Assembly (NCBI GenBank): GCA_023144115.1
Contig: JAGLGH010000059.1
Span: forward strand, 1-8,967
Direction of reading: 5' to 3'
DNA: 8,967 nt
DNA from: Nanobdellota archaeon
GTDB lineage: Archaea > Nanobdellota > Nanobdellia > Woesearchaeales > JAGLGH01
The translations under genes and the position numbers were made by a program. This document shows, one piece after another, positions 1-6,049 of the stretch. The notes under the pieces were generated by a model that saw only the letters and a program-made list of their open reading frames with translations, did not search any database and had not been told where the DNA came from. How positions within the stretch are numbered: position 1 is the stretch's first letter; each line of letters opens with the position of its first letter.

Positions 1-25
1 TGAAATTGATTAAGCACGCACTAAA

Positions 26-571
26 TTAAAATCTTGCTCTTGCCTTTTTTATATAATTATCAAAAAAGACCTTTTCTGTTTCTTTGTCTGAATAAAATTC
101 AGTATTAATCCATGCTTTCGAGATTTCAATTGCATCTTCAATAGTAGTAATATCTTCTCTCAAGTAAAGTAAATTTGTATTTTCTTCTTTTCTCGATTTT
201 ATTGCTTCTTCAATTGTTAAACATTGTCCTATGAAGATATTTGAATGGTCTTTTTCAAATTCTGAAATATCTGGAGAAGAATTACATATTGCAATCCCTG
301 CGATTCCCATACCACTTACTCTTTCAATACCATATCCTATTTTTTGGAGAACAGGTGAATAATCTTTTTGTTTGTCAAATCCTTTATATCTATTAAATAT
401 CCATTCGTCTTCAAAATTAATATTTGGATCTTTTGCATCAACAATCCAAAATTTTCTATTGAAACTTTCAATAAGTAATTCTTTATATCTCGAAGGTTCG
501 CTTTCTGCTCCAAGAAGAATTTTTCTTCTTTTATGATTCCCAACTGGAATTAAAATACAATGTTTTTCCAT
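26..571 (-). CDS. Hypothetical protein, 181 aa
   Basis: I do not recognise this family. The ORF is complete (ATG at 569-571, TAA at 26-28) and encodes a mixed charged protein with a hydrophobic N-terminal strand (CILIPVG, residues 5-11), a KRRK cluster near residue 15, a central glycine-rich stretch (GYGIERVSGMGIAGIAI, about residues 79-95) and a mostly helical C-terminal half ending in a basic KKARARF tail. No signal peptide or membrane segment is evident. The start is favoured because a TATA-like box lies about 29 bases upstream, as in leaderless archaeal genes. It follows the MPN-like operon on the same strand after an 89-base gap but appears to have its own promoter. Its function is unknown; that it is a real gene rests on length, promoter position and sensible composition. 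Confidence 0.75.
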   Translation of the reverse strand: MEKHCILIPVGNHKRRKILLGAESEPSRYKELLIESFNRKFWIVDAKDPNINFEDEWIFNRYKGFDKQKDYSPVLQKIGYGIERVSGMGIAGIAICNSSPDISEFEKDHSNIFIGQCLTIEEAIKSRKEENTNLLYLREDITTIEDAIEISKAWINTEFYSDKETEKVFFDNYIKKARARF

Positions 572-593
572 TTTTAAACAGGTATGATTAAAT

Positions 594-608
594 GCTTTTA
601 AATCTTTC
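594..608 (-). promoter_or_regulatory. TATA box with BRE-like flank for the 181-aa gene
   Basis: On the minus strand this reads GAAAGATTTAAAAGC. The TTTAAA core is centred about 29 bases before the ATG at 571, the usual spacing for a leaderless archaeal transcript. The same GAAAGATTTAAA string recurs upstream of the MPN-like gene. Confidence 0.5.
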
Positions 609-660
609 TTTCCTTTCTTTTCTCCAGCTCTGCAGGTTTCAGCATATGTTATACTAAGAA

Positions 661-1314
661 TTATATTAAAGATTGTTGGACAAGCGGTGGATTGATAGCC
701 AGACTATATGACTTTTTAAATGATGGTGCAATAAGTGCTGAATAATCTCTTAACATCCTGGATATCTCTACAGCATATTTTTTAGCAGATTTATTGCGGT
801 TCCTTTCAGATGTTAAAAATCGCATAAAGATATAATCTTGCATGTTCAGTTGTAAACCCCTCATGCGATAATATTCTTCTTCAGCAATGTATTGTTTTGT
901 CTTGCCTTTAAGTTGATTTTTCATTTTCTCAATTTCTGTTTTACATACATTTGAAAGCCTTTGTTTCAGGTTTTTGCCATGAGGATTATATTTTATATAT
1001 TCTGCCTTAAGTTTAATTGATTTTGACTGAAGACCATTTAGTCTTTTAAAGCCTTTTTGATTAAATTCATTAAATATTGAATAAATGTCAGACTCCTGAA
1101 TAAATTGCTCATTTAATTCTCCTCTATTTCTAGCCTCCCATGATTCAGAAGCAAATACAATTAGTTCATTAAGATTTAAGAAAGAGTAAACTTCCTTAAG
1201 TGGACATTCATATAATCCATGATGAACATGCTTCAATAGATTATAATCTCCTCCAGTTGCATTCCATATAATATCCTTTGTAGGTTTTGTTCTTTTCATT
1301 TTATAATATAACAT
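661..1314 (-). CDS. Hypothetical basic, helical protein, 217 aa (212 aa from the second ATG)
   Basis: I do not recognise the family. The protein is rich in lysine and arginine. It has a His/Cys-containing N-terminal part (HVHHGLYEC, around residues 29-37), a leucine-rich helix (YSFLNLNELIVFASESW, 43-59), a long charged helical middle that could form a coiled coil or bind nucleic acid (about 85-150), and a region with several Arg/Tyr pairs (about 145-195). Two starts are possible: ATG at 1314, or ATG at 1299, which would give MKRTKPTKD. No Shine-Dalgarno sequence decides between them. The gene begins 19 bases after the MPN-like gene's stop with no separate promoter, so the two are probably co-transcribed. 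No catalytic motif was seen. Confidence 0.75.
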   Translation of the reverse strand: MLYYKMKRTKPTKDIIWNATGGDYNLLKHVHHGLYECPLKEVYSFLNLNELIVFASESWEARNRGELNEQFIQESDIYSIFNEFNQKGFKRLNGLQSKSIKLKAEYIKYNPHGKNLKQRLSNVCKTEIEKMKNQLKGKTKQYIAEEEYYRMRGLQLNMQDYIFMRFLTSERNRNKSAKKYAVEISRMLRDYSALIAPSFKKSYSLAINPPLVQQSLI

Positions 1315-1333
1315 AGGGAATATCTAATAAAAT

Positions 1334-1717
1334 TTAAAGATTCACTGAAAAATTATAATCACCTTTAGAATTCACAATCACCCCTAAATTAGGAATTCCT
1401 TCTGTTTGTGAAAATTCTTCTATGGACTTTCTGGATATTTTACTTTCATTAACTGGGAGATTTGCATTATATTGTGCAAGTCCTACAATGGCATTTCCAT
1501 CAGAATTTATAGTTTGAAGTGATTTTACTTGTTCTTCTGATGTAACATATGTCATTAACCTATTAGATTGCTGTTCTGGAACATAAACTCCCTCTACAAG
1601 AACTTTATTTGCTTCAATTTTGCCAATTAGATATCCTGTCCTTATATCCTTTGGATTTCCTTTAGCTAATTGCTCAGTAATTTGATCAAGGGTTGTTTGG
1701 TTGATTTGAATTTCCAT
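1334..1717 (-). CDS. MPN (JAB/JAMM-like) domain protein, apparently catalytically dead, 127 aa
   Basis: The layout matches an MPN domain. Residues 28-32 (GYLIG) fit the family's GLLLG strand. VEGVYVPEQQSN (41-52) resembles the strand ending in a 'P-Q' turn seen in JAMM proteins. VGLAQYNANLPVNESKIS (78-95) aligns with the metal site VGWxHSHPx6SxxD without gaps. In that register the two histidines become Gln82 and Asn84, the serine is kept as Ser92, and the aspartate becomes Ser95. The upstream glutamate position holds Ile25. All zinc ligands therefore appear lost, so a structural or binding role is more likely than isopeptidase activity. This is a by-eye motif alignment, not a profile hit. The gene is first in an operon with the 217-aa protein. 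Confidence 0.6.
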   Translation of the reverse strand: MEIQINQTTLDQITEQLAKGNPKDIRTGYLIGKIEANKVLVEGVYVPEQQSNRLMTYVTSEEQVKSLQTINSDGNAIVGLAQYNANLPVNESKISRKSIEEFSQTEGIPNLGVIVNSKGDYNFSVNL

Positions 1718-1756
1718 TTTGTTATACCTTTTTTTATTTTATAATGTAATTCTAAA

Positions 1757-1776
1757 GGATTATTTAAATCTTTCTG
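1757..1776 (-). promoter_or_regulatory. BRE/TATA promoter of the MPN-like operon
   Basis: The minus strand reads CAGAAAGATTTAAATAATCC, a purine-rich BRE followed by a TTTAAATAA TATA core. It would start transcription near 1737, giving a leader of about 20 bases. A second AT-rich box, TTATAAAATA at 1735-1744, lies 23 bases before the ATG and could instead give a leaderless transcript. Confidence 0.45.
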
Positions 1777-1833
1777 TTTCGGTGTCTCTGGAGAGTAACA
1801 AACTGCAAGTTTAAGAATTAAATGCTTAGATAC

Positions 1834-1843
1834 ATATTTAAAG
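1834..1843 (+). promoter_or_regulatory. TATA box deciding the Nudix start
   Basis: ATATTTAAAG is centred about 28 bases before the ATG at 1867. A transcript starting 25-28 bases downstream would be leaderless and begin at that ATG. The longer reading frame opening at 1822 would place this box inside coding sequence, so the shorter start is preferred. Confidence 0.55.
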
Positions 1844-1866
1844 TTCCTGATTTACTAATCTTTATT

Positions 1867-2370
1867 ATGACAGAAATAATAAAATCAAAAATAATTATCG
1901 TAGATGAAAACGATAAGATAATTGACCATAAAAAAAGGGATACTTTGAAAAAAGAAGAGATTTATCGTGTTTCTGCTTTATGGATAACTAATTCTAATAG
2001 AGAGATTCTTCTTGCCAGACGTCATCATACTAAATCCCATCATCCAGAAAAATGGGGACCGGCAGTTACAGGAACTGTTGAAAAGGGCGAAACTTATGAA
2101 GATAATATAATCAAAGAAGCAGATGAAGAACTCGGACTCAGGAACATTAAACCAAAAATGGGTCCAAAAACAAAAACTGATAATAAGTATCATCACTTTA
2201 CTCAATGGTACATATTAAGTGTTGATAAGAATATTGATGAATTCAAAATACAAGAAGATGAAGTTGAAGAGATCAAGTGGTTTTCTCCTGAAGAACTAAG
2301 AAAACAACTCCAGGAAACTCCTGAAGAATTCTTACCAACAATGAAAAAGTATTTTGAATTATTGTCTTAA
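1867..2370 (+). CDS. Nudix hydrolase, 167 aa
   Basis: This is a Nudix-fold hydrolase, which cleaves nucleoside diphosphates linked to another group using Mg2+ bound by the Nudix box. Residues 69-91 carry the box: Gly69, Glu75, then KEADEELGL in place of the usual REUxEExGU, so the first arginine is a conservative lysine and the metal-binding glutamates 84, 87 and 88 are kept. The N-terminal strand pair (IIIVDENDKIIDHKKRDT), the LLARR turn and the HPEKWGPAVTG segment leading into the box resemble the YfcD/isopentenyl-diphosphate-isomerase-like branch. The true substrate cannot be told. The start at 1867 is chosen from TATA spacing; the frame extends 15 codons upstream to 1822. It is monocistronic and divergent from the MPN operon. 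Confidence 0.9.
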   Translation: MTEIIKSKIIIVDENDKIIDHKKRDTLKKEEIYRVSALWITNSNREILLARRHHTKSHHPEKWGPAVTGTVEKGETYEDNIIKEADEELGLRNIKPKMGPKTKTDNKYHHFTQWYILSVDKNIDEFKIQEDEVEEIKWFSPEELRKQLQETPEEFLPTMKKYFELLS

Positions 2371-2457
2371 TATTTTTCTTCCAATCTGATAGATTATCCA
2401 ATCTTGATTTATTTCCCTTCTGACAGATTTGTTCCTTATTTCCAAATCATTTAGCAA
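2359..2457 (-). CDS. Possible 32-aa small protein antisense to the Nudix 3' end
   Basis: This short frame lacks an ATG but reads like protein: LLNDLEIRNKSVRREI followed by a Trp/Tyr-containing stretch and IGRKILRQ. The only good start is TTG at 2455-2457. A TTTTTAAAT box on the minus strand near 2479-2487 lies about 25 bases upstream, which would suit a leaderless message. The frame is open back to a stop at 2479-2481. It overlaps the last 12 bases of the Nudix gene in antisense. It could also be the tail of a decayed gene, or chance. Otherwise the 2371-2549 interval holds nothing I recognise. Confidence 0.2.
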   Translation of the reverse strand: MLNDLEIRNKSVRREINQDWIIYQIGRKILRQ

Positions 2458-2528
2458 TTCTTCAATTATATGAAGGATTTAAAAATTAAAGATAGAAAAT
2501 ATTGAAACATGGATAAACAATAAGAAAT

Positions 2529-2547
2529 AAAAAAATCAAGAAAAAAA
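2529..2547 (-). terminator. Oligo-T archaeal terminator after the lysine-rich gene
   Basis: Immediately downstream of the stop codon, the minus strand carries two runs of seven T separated by CTTGA (2541-2547 and 2529-2535). Archaeal RNA polymerase terminates at such tracts without needing a hairpin. The pairing of a strong promoter with a clear terminator suggests a monocistronic, well-expressed gene. Confidence 0.6.
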
Positions 2548-2549
2548 GC

Positions 2550-2849
2550 TTATCTTTTCTTCTTAGCTACTTTCTTCTTTTTAACTACTTTTTTTTTAGC
2601 TTTTGCTTTCTTCTTTTTCTTTTTTCCGCCCCTTGCCATAACAGCACAAGAGATGTCTCCTTGCTTATCTACGAAGTAAAGCATTCCAGATTCTTTCTCA
2701 ACGCCAACTTTAGCTACTTTCTCTTTTTTAGCTTTGCCTTTTTTCTTTCCTCTTGCCATAACAGCTCTGGAAACGTCTCCTTTAGCATCTACAAAATAAA
2801 GGTATCCAGATTCTTTCTTAACTCCTACTTTAGCTACTTTTTTTGCCAT
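2550..2849 (-). CDS. Lysine-rich two-repeat protein, candidate nucleic-acid-binding or chromatin protein, 99 aa
   Basis: The protein consists of two copies of a 30-residue unit (residues 5-34 and 45-74) with the pattern VAKVGVxKESGxLYFVDxxGD followed by [VI]S-x-AVMARG. The units are joined by a KKKGKAKKEK linker and followed by a tail of about 25 residues that is almost entirely lysine, alanine and valine. The repeat looks like a small beta-hairpin unit, and the tail resembles the low-complexity tails of histone-H1-like and other DNA-compacting proteins. Binding of DNA or RNA is therefore an inference from charge; I cannot name a family. The start follows a GAGAGGG Shine-Dalgarno-like sequence 9 bases upstream (2859-2865). 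Promoter and terminator both look strong, in line with an abundant protein. Confidence 0.8.
   Translation of the reverse strand: MAKKVAKVGVKKESGYLYFVDAKGDVSRAVMARGKKKGKAKKEKVAKVGVEKESGMLYFVDKQGDISCAVMARGGKKKKKKAKAKKKVVKKKKVAKKKR
2628..2837 (-). repeat. Coding tandem repeat, period 120 bases
   Basis: The two protein repeats correspond to DNA at 2748-2837 and 2628-2717, offset by exactly 120 bases. Parts such as GCCATAACAGC followed by GTCTCCTT recur at 2636 and 2756 on the plus strand. The copies differ at several silent and a few coding positions, so the duplication is not very recent. Confidence 0.8.
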
Positions 2850-2923
2850 TTTTTAAATCCCTCTCAATTTTTGTTAAAATCTCTATTAGACATTGACTGC
2901 CTTACCGAATTTCAAAACATTCA

Positions 2924-2940
2924 AGTATATAAACTTTTCG
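2924..2940 (-). promoter_or_regulatory. Strong BRE/TATA promoter of the lysine-rich gene
   Basis: The minus strand reads CGAAAAGTTTATATACT, a purine-rich BRE followed by TTTATATA, one of the best promoter matches in the window. Transcription should begin near 2900, leaving a leader of about 50 bases that ends in the GAGAGGG ribosome-binding sequence. An inverted pair ACCGAA (2904-2909) and TTCGGT (2937-2942) brackets the box. Confidence 0.65.
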
Positions 2941-3011
2941 GTATTTGTCGACTAAGATAACAAACTTCCTTACAATTTTTGACTTGTGAAAGTTTTTGAA
3001 GGTAATATTTG

Positions 3012-3707
3012 CTAAAGAAATGGTTTTTCTATCTTAATTATCTGATCAATCTCTCTGGTTGATACTGCGCATCCGCTTAGCTTCACTCCCCAGAGCACAG
3101 AATCAAGCAGATTTCTTCTTGCTTCTGGTATATCTGCAAGATACTTGTCAAGAAGCCCAATTTCATATGCAATAGTCACAAGTTCTACTGATCTCAGGGT
3201 CTTTATGCCTTTGGTCTTTTCCAGAAACCTTTTTAGGTAATTCTTATTTACATGGATACTTGTGTGAAGCTTGCGTGCAAGTGTTTCTTTGAGCTTTTTG
3301 GGATTTTCCATCAGCTGCTTGGTTGTTCTCTCATCAATTACAATAACTCTTGCTTTGAGTTTTATAGCAAGAGCCAGCGCTTCAATCTCTGCATAATGCA
3401 CTATCTTTATCCATTGACCTTTAGCTTTGAAACAATGGTTTGCCAGTTCGAGAAGTTCAGTAGTCAGTTCTTCAATATCTTCGCCCCCTTTGATTTCCAG
3501 AATCTTATTCCTTATATATCGAGTTGTTCTCATCGCCTCGAATTTAAATTTTTTTGTTTTTAGCGGCCTATCTATAAGCTCTACTTTTACAGCATCAGGT
3601 ATGATAAACCTCGCATTTGCTTTTTTCTTCAGAGGCTCAAGTAGCCATAAGAGATTATTCAGGCTAAGAGTAATTATTGGCCCTGTATCAAATACAATGT
3701 TCTTCAT
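3012..3707 (-). CDS. PIN-like domain protein (predicted ribonuclease), 231 aa
   Basis: The N-terminal two-thirds looks like a PIN-fold nuclease, which cuts RNA using acidic residues that bind Mg2+ or Mn2+. Candidate catalytic residues appear in the right order: Asp7 in the first strand (IVFDTGP), Glu43 (VKVEL), Glu107/Glu109 in the AEIEAL helix, and Asp125 with Glu126 in the strand RVIVIDERT. About 85 C-terminal residues form an extra helical part not seen in short VapC-type toxins, which are about 130 aa. A Shine-Dalgarno sequence (AAAGGAG) lies 5 bases before the ATG. The gene starts 14 bases after the 187-aa gene, so the two are translated from one message. It could process RNA as a housekeeping enzyme or act as a large toxin-like PIN protein. 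Confidence 0.7.
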   Translation of the reverse strand: MKNIVFDTGPIITLSLNNLLWLLEPLKKKANARFIIPDAVKVELIDRPLKTKKFKFEAMRTTRYIRNKILEIKGGEDIEELTTELLELANHCFKAKGQWIKIVHYAEIEALALAIKLKARVIVIDERTTKQLMENPKKLKETLARKLHTSIHVNKNYLKRFLEKTKGIKTLRSVELVTIAYEIGLLDKYLADIPEARRNLLDSVLWGVKLSGCAVSTREIDQIIKIEKPFL

Positions 3708-3721
3708 TTTGTCTCCTTTGA

Positions 3722-4285
3722 TTATTCTGCGGTTCCGAAAAGTTCTCTTGCAAAATTGAGCCGTTTTCTGATGTTCTGAGGATCATATTCCTCTTTTATA
3801 ATAGATGTACTGCCAATATACTGCAGGAAATCCCATGGTGATATCCCCATTATCTCTGCAACAATTCCTGCTGACAGCCCATGCTGGTATATCTTGCCTG
3901 CTTTTTTCATCATAGCCTGAGATATTACGTCCTGCACATAAAGGCTTAATTTTTCATCACATCTTGAGATTATTTTAAATATCTCTTTCATCTTTTTCCT
4001 GAAATTAGTTTTATCAAAAGCTTGAAGCAATTCTTTGCAAGATACAAGCCTGACAAAAATCATATTATATGTATGTTCTGGGATGCCCCTATCAATGAGC
4101 TTTGCAATAGAATATACTATTACAGCTGTAGAGATTGAATCTTCATCCTGAAATATAGAAGAATTATGGATTGTGTGGTTGCTCAGGGTCTTAAGCTCAG
4201 AATAATCCTGTTCTTGTCTTGTTTCCAGTATCCCAATGACCTTTTCAAATATTTTTAATATGTCTCTTCTGACAATATTTTCCAT
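3722..4285 (-). CDS. Helical protein of unknown function, 187 aa, operon partner of the PIN-like nuclease
   Basis: I do not recognise a named family. The sequence is almost wholly helical: an N-terminal helix (residues 1-22), a Ser/Ile-rich segment with SISTAVIVYSIAKLIDRG (about 51-68), a middle helical bundle and a C-terminal region (SAGIVAEIMGISPWDFLQYIG, about 138-158) that could be a helix-turn-helix-like unit. No membrane segment or metal-binding motif is seen. The ATG at 4285 lies about 26 bases from a good TATA box, so the message is probably leaderless. It precedes the PIN-like gene by 14 bases and is likely its binding partner or regulator. At 187 aa it is larger than common antitoxins. 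Confidence 0.75.
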   Translation of the reverse strand: MENIVRRDILKIFEKVIGILETRQEQDYSELKTLSNHTIHNSSIFQDEDSISTAVIVYSIAKLIDRGIPEHTYNMIFVRLVSCKELLQAFDKTNFRKKMKEIFKIISRCDEKLSLYVQDVISQAMMKKAGKIYQHGLSAGIVAEIMGISPWDFLQYIGSTSIIKEEYDPQNIRKRLNFARELFGTAE

Positions 4286-4304
4286 TAGTCTTATTCTATT
4301 ACCT

Positions 4305-4320
4305 GATTTATTTAAACCTT
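4305..4320 (-). promoter_or_regulatory. Promoter of the 187-aa/PIN operon
   Basis: The minus strand reads AAGGTTTAAATAAATC, with the TATA core centred about 26 bases before the ATG at 4285, fitting a leaderless transcript. It faces away from the GTPase promoter in the same 144-base intergenic space. Confidence 0.6.
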
Positions 4321-4382
4321 TCTAAAAAAAACTTGCAAAACAAATTTTTAAAAAACGAAAACTATTTAAAGAACTTAAATAC

Positions 4383-4422
4383 TTTTATATTAAAGTAAAT
4401 TATGGGGGATAAATAAAGGTGG
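4383..4422 (+). promoter_or_regulatory. TATA box and ribosome-binding site of the GTPase-oap operon
   Basis: TTTTATATTAA at 4383-4393 is a likely TATA box, placing the start site near 4412. AAAGGTGG at 4415-4422 is a good archaeal Shine-Dalgarno sequence 7 bases before the ATG at 4430 and supports that start. An alternative upstream box, CTATTTAAAG, lies near 4364. Confidence 0.5.
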
Positions 4423-4429
4423 TTTATGC

Positions 4430-5059
4430 ATGATTAAATTTATACAAAACTTTGTAAATAAGATTATTAATAATATATTTAAGAAGAAGAAACATGTCAA
4501 GCTTGGACTTTATGGCCCACCTAATGGTGGAAAAACTACTCTTGCTAACAAGATATGCCAAGACTGGCTTGGTGAAGATATGGGGTCTGTATCAAATGTT
4601 GCGCACGAGACCAGAGAGATACAGATAAAAGAGCAGGTGAACATAAAGAGCGGAGATAAAGAACTTAGCTTTAACCTTGTAGATACTCCTGGGATAGCGA
4701 CAAGAATTGATTATGAAGATTTTATTAAAATAGGTATGAAAGACGAAGAAGCTAAGGTCAGGGCAAAAGACGCAACTAAGGGTGTGATAGATTCTATCAA
4801 ATGGCTTGATGATATGGATACTGTCATAATTGTGCTTGACGGAACAAAAGACCCTTATACTCAGGTTAATATAACAATTATAGGCAATCTTGCAGCAAGA
4901 GATATTCCTGTTTTGATTGTCGCGAACAAATGTGATCTTAAAAGATTTAATATTAAGAAGATAGAATCTGCTTTCCCGCAATATAATGTAATAGGCATAA
5001 GTGGCAAATACGGCAAGAATATAGATAAATTTTATGAGGCACTTTTGTCACTTGCTTAA
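4430..5059 (+). CDS. Era-like small GTPase, 209 aa
   Basis: This is a TRAFAC-class GTP-binding protein with all core motifs: P-loop GPPNGGKTT (residues 29-37), a switch I threonine in HETREIQ (Thr61), G3 DTPG (85-88), G4 NKCD (166-169), which sets guanine specificity, and G5 SGK (191-193). It is a bare G domain without the KH domain of bacterial Era. Its first 23 residues form a hydrophobic/basic amphipathic helix ending in KKKKH, which could touch membrane or nucleic acid. It is first in an operon with OapB and OapC. From memory, related GTPases occur beside these two genes in other archaea, often near replication origins, so a role in DNA replication or a coupled process is plausible but unproven. 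Confidence 0.9.
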   Translation: MIKFIQNFVNKIINNIFKKKKHVKLGLYGPPNGGKTTLANKICQDWLGEDMGSVSNVAHETREIQIKEQVNIKSGDKELSFNLVDTPGIATRIDYEDFIKIGMKDEEAKVRAKDATKGVIDSIKWLDDMDTVIIVLDGTKDPYTQVNITIIGNLAARDIPVLIVANKCDLKRFNIKKIESAFPQYNVIGISGKYGKNIDKFYEALLSLA

Positions 5060-5122
5060 TACTGGGAAATAAAATCACAAAAAAAGATATAATAAAACAA
5101 AAAAGAGGTAAATCAGAGAAAA

Positions 5123-5560
5123 ATGGTGACATTGCAGTTAGTGCCATATAGTGAGATTGAATTGCTAAGCTCTCTTGGCAGAATCCGGAAGCTTCTTAAT
5201 ATAGCAAAAGAGGATAAGATTGTGCTTCTCCAGGGCAGACTAAAGAAAGAAGAAGAAGCAGAGCTTATCAAAGTGACGATGGAAGAGATAAATAAAGATT
5301 TTCGAGGCATTGAACTTGCAGTTGTTGATCCATCCAGTAACTCTCGCCTGAATGGATTCAAGAAGGTCCGCGCTTCTGTTGTAAACGCGCTTCTTGGAGA
5401 ACGCCAGGGATTGACTATAATTGGACCAGCTTCTATTGTAAAGGAAATCAAGAGAGATCCTACTAAAATTGAGCTTTTGACAAATGAAATTTCGCTAAAA
5501 TCAAAGAGCTACGGAAAAAAGAAGAAGAGAAACGCCCATAGACGCAAAAATAAAGGCTGA
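5123..5560 (+). CDS. oapB: OapB, DUF2073 family origin-associated protein, 145 aa
   Basis: Length, strand order and motifs fit the archaeal DUF2073/OapB family: an N-terminal strand and helix (VTLQLVPYSEIELLSSLGR), the segment KEDKIVLLQGRLKKEEEAELI (about residues 30-50), a GIELAVVDP strand (63-71), LLGERQGLTIIGPASIVKEI (90-109) and a very basic tail (KKKKRNAHRRKNKG). The tail suggests contact with DNA or RNA. The family name comes from conservation near archaeal replication origins; the biochemical function is not established. GAGGT lies at 5105-5109, 13 bases before the ATG. It sits between the GTPase (63-base gap) and OapC (65-base gap), the conserved order that supports the call. Confidence 0.8.
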   Translation: MVTLQLVPYSEIELLSSLGRIRKLLNIAKEDKIVLLQGRLKKEEEAELIKVTMEEINKDFRGIELAVVDPSSNSRLNGFKKVRASVVNALLGERQGLTIIGPASIVKEIKRDPTKIELLTNEISLKSKSYGKKKKRNAHRRKNKG

Positions 5561-5625
5561 TATTTCAATTACTGAGGAAAACCAGCGGGTTATTCACAAC
5601 CCATTTCAAATGAGGAAAAATAAGA

Positions 5626-6009
5626 ATGCCGCACCAATGTGTACATTGCAGTAAGTTTTATGATGATGGATCAAGAGAGATTCTGGAAGGATGTAGTTGC
5701 GGCGGAAAACTTTTCTTTTTTATCAAGAAAGAGAGAATGGAGAGCCTGAAAAAGGCAAAAGTATTTGAAAAGCTCTCTGATAAAGATAAAGAACAGATTG
5801 AAAAGGATGTTTTTGAGATAGTAGGCTCAAGGATTGAAGATGACCAGCCTGTAATATTAGATTTTGAAGCTATAAGGATAATGAAACCCGGGCATTATGA
5901 AATTGACCTTGTCCATCTTTTTAAAAGCGAACCCATTATATTTCGACTTGAAGAAGGAAAGTATATAATAGACCTTGCAGAAAGCTTTAAGACTTATTCT
6001 AAGAAATAA
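5626..6009 (+). CDS. oapC: OapC, DUF2072 zinc-ribbon protein, 127 aa
   Basis: The N-terminus holds a compact zinc ribbon with Cys5 and Cys8 (CVHC) and Cys23 and Cys25 (CSCGG), followed by an FFFIKK strand. A helical linker (KAKVFEKLSDKDKEQIEKDVFEIV) leads to a C-terminal beta-rich domain with GHYEIDLVHLFKSEPIIF and GKYIIDLAESF (about residues 90-122). This layout matches the archaeal OapC family (DUF2072), usually found beside OapB. A regulatory or structural role near the replication origin has been proposed from gene neighbourhood only. TGAGGA at 5610-5615 provides a Shine-Dalgarno site about 10 bases before the ATG. It is the last gene of the operon and converges on the tyrosine recombinase. 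Confidence 0.85.
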   Translation: MPHQCVHCSKFYDDGSREILEGCSCGGKLFFFIKKERMESLKKAKVFEKLSDKDKEQIEKDVFEIVGSRIEDDQPVILDFEAIRIMKPGHYEIDLVHLFKSEPIIFRLEEGKYIIDLAESFKTYSKK

Positions 6010-6049
6010 CTAATTCATCGGATACAACATCATCAAGAGATGAATGATT

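Noticed and set aside
3252..3759. Plus-strand open frames opposite the PIN-like gene
   Set aside because: They lie antisense to a well-supported coding gene, have hydrophobic low-complexity translations and no promoter or ribosome-binding site.
5587..5602. Hairpin GGGTT-ATTCAC-AACCC between oapB and oapC
   Set aside because: Only a 5-base stem with no T tract; too weak to call a terminator or regulatory element.
6013..6045. Inverted pair ATTCATC/GATGAAT between the convergent oapC and recombinase genes
   Set aside because: A 7-base stem with a 19-base loop and no oligo-T run on either strand; a bidirectional terminator cannot be supported.
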